Source: an uncultured Beijerinckiaceae bacterium (lineage in GTDB: Bacteria > Pseudomonadota > Alphaproteobacteria > Rhizobiales > Beijerinckiaceae). From it: a DNA stretch of 5,495 bases. The position numbers and the translations under genes were made by a program. The notes beneath the pieces are model-generated. The model was not told the DNA's origin. It did not search any database and saw only the letters and a program-made list of their open reading frames with translations. The stretch covers positions 1-5,495 of the forward strand of contig CALMGA010000283.1 of NCBI GenBank assembly GCA_937863205.1. The letters are read 5' to 3'. Positions 1-5,178 of the stretch are shown one piece after another; the first letter of the stretch is position 1, and every line of letters starts with the position of its first letter.

Positions 1-204
1 CCGGTCGACGGCGCGCCGCTGAACGTCGTGGACGAGGCGGGCGGGGCGCTCGGGATCGTCTCCGCCGACCGGGCGCGTCACCCCTATCGCGACGACGGCC
101 CCCTCGCCACCGCCGTGGCCGGCGACTTCATTGGGGCGCCAACGGGTGAATTGCTGACTCCCGCCGCAGTGCCGGTCACCGACAGGGGCAGCCAACGCTG
201 CTGA
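1..204 (+). CDS. 3' end of an unrecognised protein (partial)
   Basis: An open frame enters from the left edge and ends at TGA 202-204, giving 67 residues. Codons carry mostly G or C in the third position, like the intact genes here, at least through the first 50 or so residues. The fragment is rich in Ala, Gly and Asp (for example LNVVDEAGGALGIVSADRAR) and has no membrane segment, Cys cluster or catalytic motif I can name. The last 12-15 residues look less gene-like, so the reading frame may have been altered near its end. I do not recognise the family. Position just upstream of a probable mobile-element remnant makes a phage or plasmid protein possible, but that is inference only. Confidence 0.5.
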   Translation, partial: PVDGAPLNVVDEAGGALGIVSADRARHPYRDDGPLATAVAGDFIGAPTGELLTPAAVPVTDRGSQRC

Positions 205-545
205 AGGACCGCTGTCTCATCCATCCGTGCCCGAAGCCGCCATTCCGGTTTCGGCCAGGTCGTTACCAATAGAGCAGCCGAACGGTCCTGCGCCCATGCT
301 GGTAGCTCAAGCTGTTCGTGACCTCTCCCAAGAGCGGGCAAGGATCAATGACGCTCGGATGTCCAACTTGCATCTAGCGTGAACCGCGGCCCAGCGCAGC
401 ACCGGCGACGGCAGGATGGCGACGCACCGCCTGATCACGTGGCACAGAGGCCGGCGCACGGACGCGCAGCGTTTCCTCGGCTCCACCTCATGGCTATAGC
501 TCCATCTCCCCGCCGGACCCGAGCCCGGCCGATGAAAGAGATCCG
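205..545. other. Non-coding stretch upstream of the MYG1-like gene
   Basis: No reading frame here shows convincing codon bias or a recognisable domain on either strand; the short open frames look like chance. Base composition is more mixed than in the flanking genes. Apart from the ribosome binding site at its right end, I see no terminator with a T-tract, tRNA or obvious repeat. Confidence 0.5.
535..540 (+). promoter_or_regulatory. Ribosome binding site supporting the GTG start at 546
   Basis: The purine run AAAGAG lies 5 nt before GTG 546. It supports that codon as the start of the MYG1-like gene, which has no in-frame ATG before its first conserved motif. The nearby ATG at 532 is in a different frame. 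Confidence 0.45.
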
Positions 546-1661
546 GTGGCAACGACGATCCCCGTCCTGCTGACGCACAGCGGCAAGTTCCACTGCGACG
601 ACGTCCTCGCCTATGCGATCCTCAGGCTCGCGCTCGGCTTGGAGGCGGCCGGACGCGATCACCGGCTGGCCCGCACGCGCGACAGGGCCGAGATCGCTGC
701 CGCTGACATCGTGTTCGACGTCGGCGGCACCCACGATGCCGCCACGAGCCGCTTCGACCATCATCAGCGCGGCGCGCCGGTGCGGGGCGACGATGGCGTG
801 CCCTTCAGTGCCGCAGGCCTCGTCTGGCAGGTCCACGGCACCGCCGCCGTCGAGGCGCTGCTGGCGCCGGGCGAGGCGGGCGACGCTGCGGCGATCGCCG
901 CCGTCATCGACGACACGGTGATCCGGCGCGTCGACATGCTCGACAACGGCGTCGGCGAGCCCGGCGGCGCGCTCGAGTTGTCGTCGCTCGTCGCCGACTT
1001 CAACGGCACATGGGACAGCGATCGCGACGCCGCTGCGGAGGATGCCGCCTTTGTCGCGGCGGCCGACATGGTGCGCGACGTGCTGCACCGCCGCATCGCG
1101 CGCGTCCGCGCCGGGCTCGCGGCGGAGGCCCTCGTGCTTGCGGCGCACGCGCGCTCCGCCGACCCCCGCATCCTGGAACTCGACCGCAACATGCCGTGGC
1201 AGGAGGCGGTGTTCGCGCACGGCCTCGACGTCGTCTACGCCGTTTATCCCGTGCCCGGCGGCAACTGGATGGTCGGCGCCATGCCGCCGGAGCGGCACTC
1301 CTTCGCGCAGCGGCTGCCGCTGCCCGCCGCCTGGGCCGGCCTGCAGGACGAGACCCTGGCGGCGGCGTCGGGCATCGAGGACGCCGTCTTCGTCCACGCC
1401 AAGCGCTTCGTCGCCGCGGCGCGCTCGCGCGCCGGCGCGATGGCGATGGCCAGGGCGGCGATCTGGTCCTTGCTCGATCAGGGCGACGCCGGGGACACCG
1501 CTGGAGGCGTCGTGGCGCAGGCCGGCACGCCGGCGCCGCAGCCGATCTCGCTGATCATCACCCGGGCGCAGCGGGTCCAGCTGCGCGAGCGCGGCTACAG
1601 CGACGAGGCGATCCACGCGATGACGCCGGCGCAGGCGCACGGGTACCTCGGCTGCCGCTGA
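546..1661 (+). CDS. MYG1/UPF0160-family putative metal-dependent phosphoesterase (nuclease) with extra C-terminal tail
   Basis: This 371-residue protein belongs to the MYG1 family, which is related to DHH phosphoesterases; human MYG1 is reported as a 3'-5' RNA exonuclease, while bacterial roles are poorly defined. Visible motifs run in family order: THSGKFHCDD (residues 10-19), DVGGTHD (58-64), FDHHQRG (70-76), GLVWQVHG (91-98) and VDMLDNG (129-135). The His and Asp residues of these motifs are expected metal ligands and all are present. A C-terminal family segment with WMVGAMP and FVHAKRF follows. The GTG start is fixed by the conserved TH at residue 10. From about residue 338 there is an added Arg/Gln-rich helical segment with the pattern RGY-x5-I-x2-MTP-x2-A, which is not part of ordinary MYG1. 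I associate this tail with phage and plasmid proteins of alphaproteobacteria (from memory, not searched). The stop overlaps the helicase remnant. Cytoplasmic, since no signal peptide is seen. The family call is firm; the substrate is unknown. Confidence 0.88.
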   Translation: MATTIPVLLTHSGKFHCDDVLAYAILRLALGLEAAGRDHRLARTRDRAEIAAADIVFDVGGTHDAATSRFDHHQRGAPVRGDDGVPFSAAGLVWQVHGTAAVEALLAPGEAGDAAAIAAVIDDTVIRRVDMLDNGVGEPGGALELSSLVADFNGTWDSDRDAAAEDAAFVAAADMVRDVLHRRIARVRAGLAAEALVLAAHARSADPRILELDRNMPWQEAVFAHGLDVVYAVYPVPGGNWMVGAMPPERHSFAQRLPLPAAWAGLQDETLAAASGIEDAVFVHAKRFVAAARSRAGAMAMARAAIWSLLDQGDAGDTAGGVVAQAGTPAPQPISLIITRAQRVQLRERGYSDEAIHAMTPAQAHGYLGCR

Positions 1662-2083
1662 TCCCAAAGCCACTGATCCCGCGGCCGCATCAGGTCGAGG
1701 CAACGGCGGCGATTTTCGCGGCACGGTCGGCGGGCAGGCCCGGCTTCTTGACCGGCGACATGACCGGGCTCGGCAAGACGCTGGCGGCGTGGTGCGCCGT
1801 GGCCGCGATGCCGGATCGTGACGTGCTGATCGTCTGCCCCAAGGGCGCGACCCCGCAGTGGCGGCGCACCATCGCCCTCGCCGGCCTGCCGGAGAAGGCC
1901 GTGACGCTGATCAACTACGAGCGTTGCAAGTCGCTGATGGCCCTTGTCGATCTGCACGATCACGCGGCCGCCGGGACCGTTGGTCGGGCTGATCTCCTCG
2001 GGGTGTGCTCGGCCCGTCGCGGCGGTGTCGCGCCACGGCGTGGCAAGCCCGGCGCCTTCGTCCCACTCTTGCGCGAAGGGTGA
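1658..2083 (+). pseudogene. Truncated SNF2-type (DEAD/DEAH superfamily 2) helicase, N-terminal part only
   Basis: Read in a different frame from the MYG1-like gene, the sequence encodes the start of a SNF2-like ATPase. It shows an RPHQ segment like the Q-motif region, a Walker A TGDMTGLGKT (1751-1780), a motif Ia-like VLIVCPKGATPQW (about 1823-1861) and VTLINYE (1901-1921). SNF2 enzymes use ATP hydrolysis to move along duplex DNA. Recognisable sequence stops near 1945. The frame then runs through unrelated Arg/Gly-rich residues to TGA 2081-2083, with no DEAH box or second RecA-like domain, so the product cannot be an active ATPase. There is no ATG, GTG or TTG between the MYG1 stop and Walker A, apart from a TTG at 1748 directly before it. 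CTG 1658 overlaps the TGA as CTGA. Either this is a decayed ATGA-type coupled start, or the two genes were once one frame-shifted fusion. Confidence 0.72.
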
Positions 2084-2238
2084 CCGGCAGACGGCGCCGA
2101 TGACGCAGACTGACGCGGTGCGCTGGTCATGCGGCGCGGCGCCGTGTGCCCCAGTGCGAGTGCAATCCTCTTGCGAGCGCGTCACGGCGTGGAGATTGCA
2201 AATGGCAGACACCGGGCGACGGTTCGCCTTCGGCGGTC
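1946..2238. other. Gene-poor stretch between the helicase break and the FKBP gene
   Basis: Nothing here is recognisable on either strand. The plus strand carries the meaningless tail of the helicase frame. A minus-strand frame stays open across the region and reads somewhat protein-like (SPFAQEWDEGAGLATPW, ISPTNGPGGRVIVQID), but I cannot match it to a family. It could be a remnant of an element that replaced the rest of the helicase. A small inverted repeat lies at 2161-2200, and a 5-bp hairpin (GGCGA/TCGCC, 2215-2228) sits just beyond the FKBP stop. That hairpin has no T-tract and is only a weak terminator candidate. Confidence 0.4.
2161..2200. repeat. Inverted repeat, 7-bp arms
   Basis: TGCAATC at 2161-2167 is matched by its exact reverse complement GATTGCA at 2194-2200, with 26 nt between. 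The arms could extend a little with bulges (CTC against GGA). It lies in non-coding DNA downstream of the FKBP gene and of the broken helicase. It could be a weak hairpin or the residue of an element end; chance is also possible. Confidence 0.35.
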
Positions 2239-2658
2239 TTACTTCAGGCCGAGCAGTTCGACGTCGAAGATCAAGGTTGCGTCAGGCGGAATGACGCCGC
2301 CGGCGCCTCTTGAGCCGTAGCCGAGGTCCGGTGGGATGAGCAGCGTTCGCTTCCCGCCGACATGCATGGTGGCGACGCCGTCATCCCAACCCTTGATGAC
2401 CTGACCGACGCCGATCTTGAAAGAGAATGGCTGGTTCCGGTCGCGAGAGCTGTCGAATTTCTTGCCGCGCTGGCCATTGTCGTCGAGCCAACCTGTGTAC
2501 TGGACCGTGACGGTCTGTCCCGTCTTCGGCTCCGGTCCCGTTCCGACCACCTCGTCATGGTACTTGAGCCCGGATGATCCGAGCGCCGCGAAATCCTGGG
2601 CCATGGCACTGGTGGTCATCAGCATAACTCCGGTGATCAGGAAGCATGTGCGCAGCAT
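2239..2658 (-). CDS. Secreted FKBP-type peptidyl-prolyl cis-trans isomerase
   Basis: This 139-residue protein catalyses cis-trans isomerisation of Xaa-Pro bonds and should act in the periplasm. Residues 1-20 form a signal peptide: one Arg, a hydrophobic core, then an AMA|QD cleavage site. The rest is a single FKBP domain with its pocket residues intact, by FKBP12 homology: Y54 in VQYTGWL, F68-D69 in FDSS, F78, V87-I88 and W91 in [11 protein letters not shown]114 in [10 protein letters not shown], and F131 in IFDVELL. Length is normal for a minimal one-domain FKBP; there is no dimerisation or chaperone extension. ATG 2658 is chosen over an in-frame upstream start because it begins the signal peptide and has a strong ribosome binding site (AAGGAAGG) just before it. 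The gene stands alone, with no obvious operon partner. Confidence 0.95.
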   Translation of the reverse strand: MLRTCFLITGVMLMTTSAMAQDFAALGSSGLKYHDEVVGTGPEPKTGQTVTVQYTGWLDDNGQRGKKFDSSRDRNQPFSFKIGVGQVIKGWDDGVATMHVGGKRTLLIPPDLGYGSRGAGGVIPPDATLIFDVELLGLK

Positions 2659-2662
2659 GGGA

Positions 2663-2670
2663 CCTTCCTT
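2663..2670 (-). promoter_or_regulatory. Ribosome binding site of the FKBP gene
   Basis: Read on the minus strand, AAGGAAGG lies 4 nt before ATG 2658. This fixes the start of the FKBP gene at the beginning of its signal peptide. A small GC hairpin (GCCGC/GCGGC, 2678-2691) lies a little further upstream in the leader. Confidence 0.7.
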
Positions 2671-2820
2671 GGCGGATGCCGCTTCGGCGGCTTGCGCGGG
2701 CAGTTCACACACGCCTTAGCATCTTCTCGGATCAAAGCTCGAACGTCACTGGCGTCTCGCCAAGCGCCCCCAGACCACGGCATTCCCGAGTTCATCGATG
2801 ATCGGATCTCTTCCACACCC

Positions 2821-2958
2821 GTCGCAGCCCGCGCCTTGATCGCTCTGCCGAGCAGGGCCATGAAGCATAACGACGTGCAGGTGCTGTATCCCGACTGCAG
2901 CCTGCTCCCCTCTGGCGCGAGGCTTTGCATCGACGTGGTCATCGAAGAACTTGGATGA
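2821..2958 (+). pseudogene. Probable LysR-family regulator C-terminal remnant
   Basis: One plus-strand frame ending at TGA 2956-2958 reads like the end of a LysR substrate-binding domain. VAARALIALPS resembles the common GLGIALLPS segment, VQVLYPDCSLLPSG resembles the usual RVLPDY-S-PPSG segment, and CIDVVIEELG resembles the closing FIDFLVE-L helix. The stretch usually between PSG and that helix (VYAVYPSRRHL-like) is missing, consistent with a small deletion. No DNA-binding N-terminal domain is found upstream, where the frame merges into unrelated sequence and the FKBP leader. If correct this is a non-functional fragment. The similarity is recalled by eye from family patterns and is modest. 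Confidence 0.4.
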
Positions 2959-3226
2959 CGATCCTCCCCCCATGATCAGCACTTTAGAAGCAGAACCTCA
3001 GCGCCGCGGGGACGCCTAGTTACACTCACATCCAATCGCGTCCGGAAGCAGCCATTCTCCGTCCGGCAGAGCCTCGGCGCGAAGCTACACCGGCTTTGCG
3101 CCCACCTAAGTCGTTCAGGTCAGAAGGTGGCGTGCTCGAAAGCAGACATGGACTGCGCTGGCCTGTTTCCACGCCGACGTTGCGGCTCACCGCTGTCGCC
3201 GATGGAATTGTGATGCCAGAGCTGCA
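2959..3226. other. Gene-free stretch downstream of the TetR gene
   Basis: No open frame with convincing codon use or a recognisable domain is seen on either strand. Composition is less GC-biased than in the neighbouring genes, as expected of decayed or intergenic DNA. I see no RNA gene or T-rich terminator. Confidence 0.5.
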
Positions 3227-3242
3227 TTACCCGGCGGGGTAA
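3227..3242. repeat. Perfect palindrome over the TetR stop codon
   Basis: TTACCC (3227-3232) and GGGTAA (3237-3242) form a perfect 6-bp stem with the 4-nt loop GGCG. On the minus strand it includes the TAA stop of the TetR gene. It could form a small hairpin at the mRNA end, but there is no following T-run, so a terminator role is unproven. Confidence 0.45.
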
Positions 3243-3901
3243 CCGCCTCCCGACCGATCCGCGGCCGAGCCGGTACCGCCGTACATCCTGAAGAACATTG
3301 CCACGCAACGTGTCACAAATCGCTGCAACTCGTCGCCCTGGTAGGGTGCGCGCTGCCCGAAAGACAGCTCGACGCGCCGGAAGCCCTGCCAAAGCCCGAT
3401 CAGGTCGGACACGGCGGCGTCCACGTCGTCGACGGCAAGATCGCCGCGGTCGCGGGCCTGGGCCACGATGCGGCGCAGGATGTCGTGCGCGCGGCCGGGG
3501 CCGGCCGCGAAGAAGCGGGGGGCGAGCGTCGGGTGCGCGGCGGCAAGCTGGGCGATCAGGCGCTCAAAGGCCAGCGTCTCGGGATCTGACAGGAAGCCGA
3601 CGAAGCGCTCGCCGAAGCCGGCCAGCGCCTGGTCGAGCGGAAGGGTCAGGGACTCGGCGGCGAACTCGTCCGACACGATGCGGTGCGACTCGCGCGCGAA
3701 CATCGCCTCGATCAGCGCGCCCTTGTCGGGGAAGTTCGCGTACAGCGTCGTGCGCGACACCTTTGCATGCGCGAGCACCTGCTCCATGGTCGCCTCGGGG
3801 CCGTGCTGGAGGAAGAGTTCGCGCGCCGCATCGAGCAGCGCGACCTGCTTGGCCGGATCGCGCGGACGGCCACGCGTACCCGGCCGTTCCTCGCCGCTCA
3901 T
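3227..3901 (-). CDS. TetR/AcrR-family transcriptional regulator
   Basis: This 224-residue cytoplasmic repressor-type protein has the standard two-part layout. Residues 18-64 form the N-terminal three-helix DNA-binding domain, including LLDAARELFLQHG and the helix-turn-helix AKVSRTTLYANFPDKGALI, which is diagnostic of the family. The rest is an all-helical ligand-binding and dimerisation domain, with FFRMYGG near its end followed by a short Gly-rich tail. ATG 3901 is preferred to GTG 3907, two codons upstream, because a GAGG ribosome binding site lies 5 nt before the ATG. The gene diverges from the alpha/beta hydrolase, and the 271-bp gap holds two near-identical imperfect palindromes. This is the classic layout for a TetR protein controlling its own gene and a divergent enzyme. 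The inducer cannot be read from sequence. It is intact, with no missing residues noted. Confidence 0.93.
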   Translation of the reverse strand: MSGEERPGTRGRPRDPAKQVALLDAARELFLQHGPEATMEQVLAHAKVSRTTLYANFPDKGALIEAMFARESHRIVSDEFAAESLTLPLDQALAGFGERFVGFLSDPETLAFERLIAQLAAAHPTLAPRFFAAGPGRAHDILRRIVAQARDRGDLAVDDVDAAVSDLIGLWQGFRRVELSFGQRAPYQGDELQRFVTRCVAMFFRMYGGTGSAADRSGGGYPAG

Positions 3902-4033
3902 CGCCACCTCGCTCCATCGCGTGCCATGCCGGCTTCACTTCCTCGCTGCTGACCGCCACGCGTCGCCGTCCGGGCCAGCGCCGTACCCTGGGCAACCCGC
4001 TATCGCGCAAGCGACGGACGAGCACAACGATTT

Positions 4034-4049
4034 ATCGGAATGTTTCGTC
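4034..4049. promoter_or_regulatory. Putative TetR operator, copy 1
   Basis: ATCGGAATGTTTCGTC is repeated 27 bp downstream (4061-4076) with a single base change. The core CGGAATGTTTCG (4036-4047) is an imperfect palindrome. It lies in the gap between the divergent TetR and hydrolase genes, on the TetR side. Binding by the neighbouring regulator is inference. Confidence 0.6.
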
Positions 4050-4056
4050 CGGCATC

Positions 4057-4085
4057 TTTAATCGGAACGTTTCGTCTTTTATATG
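4057..4085 (+). promoter_or_regulatory. Possible promoter of the hydrolase gene, spanning operator copy 2
   Basis: A weak -35-like TTTAAT (4057-4062) and a -10-like TATATG (4080-4085) are 17 bp apart, and operator copy 2 fills the spacer. Occupation of that site would block RNA polymerase. The hexamers match the consensus poorly (3/6 and 4/6), so the element is tentative. It would give a leader of roughly 80 nt before ATG 4173. Confidence 0.35.
4061..4076. promoter_or_regulatory. Putative TetR operator, copy 2
   Basis: ATCGGAACGTTTCGTC matches copy 1 at 15 of 16 positions. Its core CGGAACGTTTCG (4063-4074) is palindromic except for one base pair, closer to perfect symmetry than copy 1. Both copies are also preceded by T/A-rich bases. 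The 27-bp centre-to-centre spacing is about two and a half helical turns. Confidence 0.62.
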
Positions 4086-4172
4086 TGGTCCGCGCCCGCC
4101 CCGCGAGCGTAACCGTCCCCGCCGGCTTGCGGCCGACGCGATGGTTGATCCCGATTGAAAGGCGCCTCGACC

Positions 4173-5054
4173 ATGACCGCAACCAGGGTGCAGGATGACG
4201 TCGCGACCCACCACCGGACGGCGACGGTGAAGGGCCGCACGATCTTCTACCGCGAGGCGGGCGACCCGGCCTCTCCGACCATCGTGCTGCTGCACGGCTT
4301 CCCCTCCAGCAGCGCGATGTTTCGCGAACTGATCCCGGCGCTGGCCGACCGCTTCCACCTCGTCGCCCCCGACTTCATCGGCTTCGGTCATTCCGAGGCG
4401 CCATCGCGGGACGACTTCGATTACACCTTCGCCAGCCTCACTGAGCTGACGCGCGGCCTGCTGGAGCAGCTGGGGATCACGACCTGCGTGTTCTACATCC
4501 ATGACATCGGCGGGCCGGTTGCGTTCCGCTTGTTCGCCGAACGCCCGGAGTTGGTGAAGGGCTTCATCATCCAGAACGCCAACACCTACGAGGAGGGCGT
4601 TGCCGAGAATGCCAAGCGCGCGCTCGGCCCGCTGTGGGGGCAGCGCAACGCGCAGACGGAGGCGCCCGCGAGGCAGTTCATGGCGCCCGACTACATCGAG
4701 TACCTGTGGAAGGTGGGCGCCCGCGACGCGAGCCGCGTCGAGCCGGACAACTGGCTGATCGACCAGGCGCTGATGGCCCGGCCGGGGACGGAAGCGTACA
4801 TGCTCGACATCGTCGAGGACCTGAAGACCAACGCGCCCCTCTATCCGACTTGGCAGGCCGCCCTGCGCACCCATCAGCCCAAGACCCTCGTGCTCTGGGG
4901 CAACAAGGACCCGCTCTTCATCCCGCCCGGCGCGGAGGGCTACCTCCGCGACCTGCCCGACGCCAAGCTTGTCTGGCTCGACGCCGGGCACTTCGTGCTC
5001 GATGAGAACCTGCACACCGTCGCGGGCGAGATCCGCAGCGCCTTCGCGCAGTAG
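4173..5054 (+). CDS. Alpha/beta hydrolase with Asp nucleophile (haloalkane dehalogenase / epoxide hydrolase-like)
   Basis: This 293-residue protein has a complete alpha/beta-hydrolase fold. Motifs in order are LLHGFPSSS (from residue 39, the oxyanion-hole HGFP), APDFIGFGHS, the nucleophile elbow YIHDIGGP with Asp111, the acid in WGNKDPLF (Asp246), and the catalytic His273 in DAGHFVLDE. An Asp rather than Ser at the elbow is the pattern of epoxide hydrolases and haloalkane or haloacetate dehalogenases, which form a covalent ester at Asp and release it with water activated by His. The exact substrate cannot be told. A cap domain probably lies about residues 130-225. There is no signal peptide, so it is cytoplasmic. 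ATG 4173 is chosen over TTG 4155: GAAAGG (4157-4162) lies 10 nt before it and would overlap the TTG. Control by the divergent TetR protein is likely. Confidence 0.9.
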   Translation: MTATRVQDDVATHHRTATVKGRTIFYREAGDPASPTIVLLHGFPSSSAMFRELIPALADRFHLVAPDFIGFGHSEAPSRDDFDYTFASLTELTRGLLEQLGITTCVFYIHDIGGPVAFRLFAERPELVKGFIIQNANTYEEGVAENAKRALGPLWGQRNAQTEAPARQFMAPDYIEYLWKVGARDASRVEPDNWLIDQALMARPGTEAYMLDIVEDLKTNAPLYPTWQAALRTHQPKTLVLWGNKDPLFIPPGAEGYLRDLPDAKLVWLDAGHFVLDENLHTVAGEIRSAFAQ

Positions 5055-5072
5055 CGGGCGCCTCCGCGGCGG

Positions 5073-5111
5073 GCCGGCAAGGATCACCCTTTGCCGGCGC
5101 GCCTTCGGCGC
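5073..5111. terminator. Two tandem hairpins after the hydrolase gene (possible terminator)
   Basis: GCCGGCAA (5073-5080) pairs perfectly with TTGCCGGC (5091-5098) around a 10-nt loop. A second stem, GCGCC/GGCGC with a TTC loop (5099-5111), follows immediately. They begin 18 bp after the hydrolase stop. No T-tract follows, so this is either a non-classical terminator or an mRNA-stabilising element separating the hydrolase from the MOSC gene. Confidence 0.5.
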
Positions 5112-5178
5112 AGCCGCCATGCCGCAGCCAGTCCTCCCGCGCCAAGCACCGGTCGCCCGGTCACACGAGGTTCACAGC

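Noticed and set aside
231..248. A short segment similar to one at 3043-3061 (both near GAAGC-GCCATTC), considered as a dispersed repeat
   Set aside because: The match is short and needs a gap; there is not enough to call a repeat family from two imperfect copies.
435..1724. A 429-residue open frame on the minus strand opposite the MYG1-like gene
   Set aside because: It is Arg/Ala/Val-rich, shows no domain pattern, and is the antisense shadow of a gene with clear motifs; long antisense frames are expected at this GC content.
1658..2083. An active nuclease-helicase defence system
   Set aside because: The helicase lacks the DEAH box and the whole second RecA-like domain, so no working system can be claimed from this copy.
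1944..2294. A plus-strand open frame running from the helicase scar into the FKBP gene
   Set aside because: No recognisable domain, no ribosome binding site noted, and it overlaps the 3' end of the intact FKBP gene.
2746..2982. A minus-strand frame of 78 residues upstream of the FKBP gene
   Set aside because: No family resemblance or start signal; the plus strand of the same stretch gives the better (though still weak) LysR-like reading.
3298..4158. A 286-residue plus-strand open frame over the TetR gene
   Set aside because: Its composition is dominated by Arg, Pro and Ala, and it overlaps a well-supported TetR gene on the other strand.
4032..5120. A 362-residue minus-strand open frame over the hydrolase
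   Set aside because: It is antisense to an alpha/beta hydrolase with an intact catalytic triad and has no recognisable motifs of its own.
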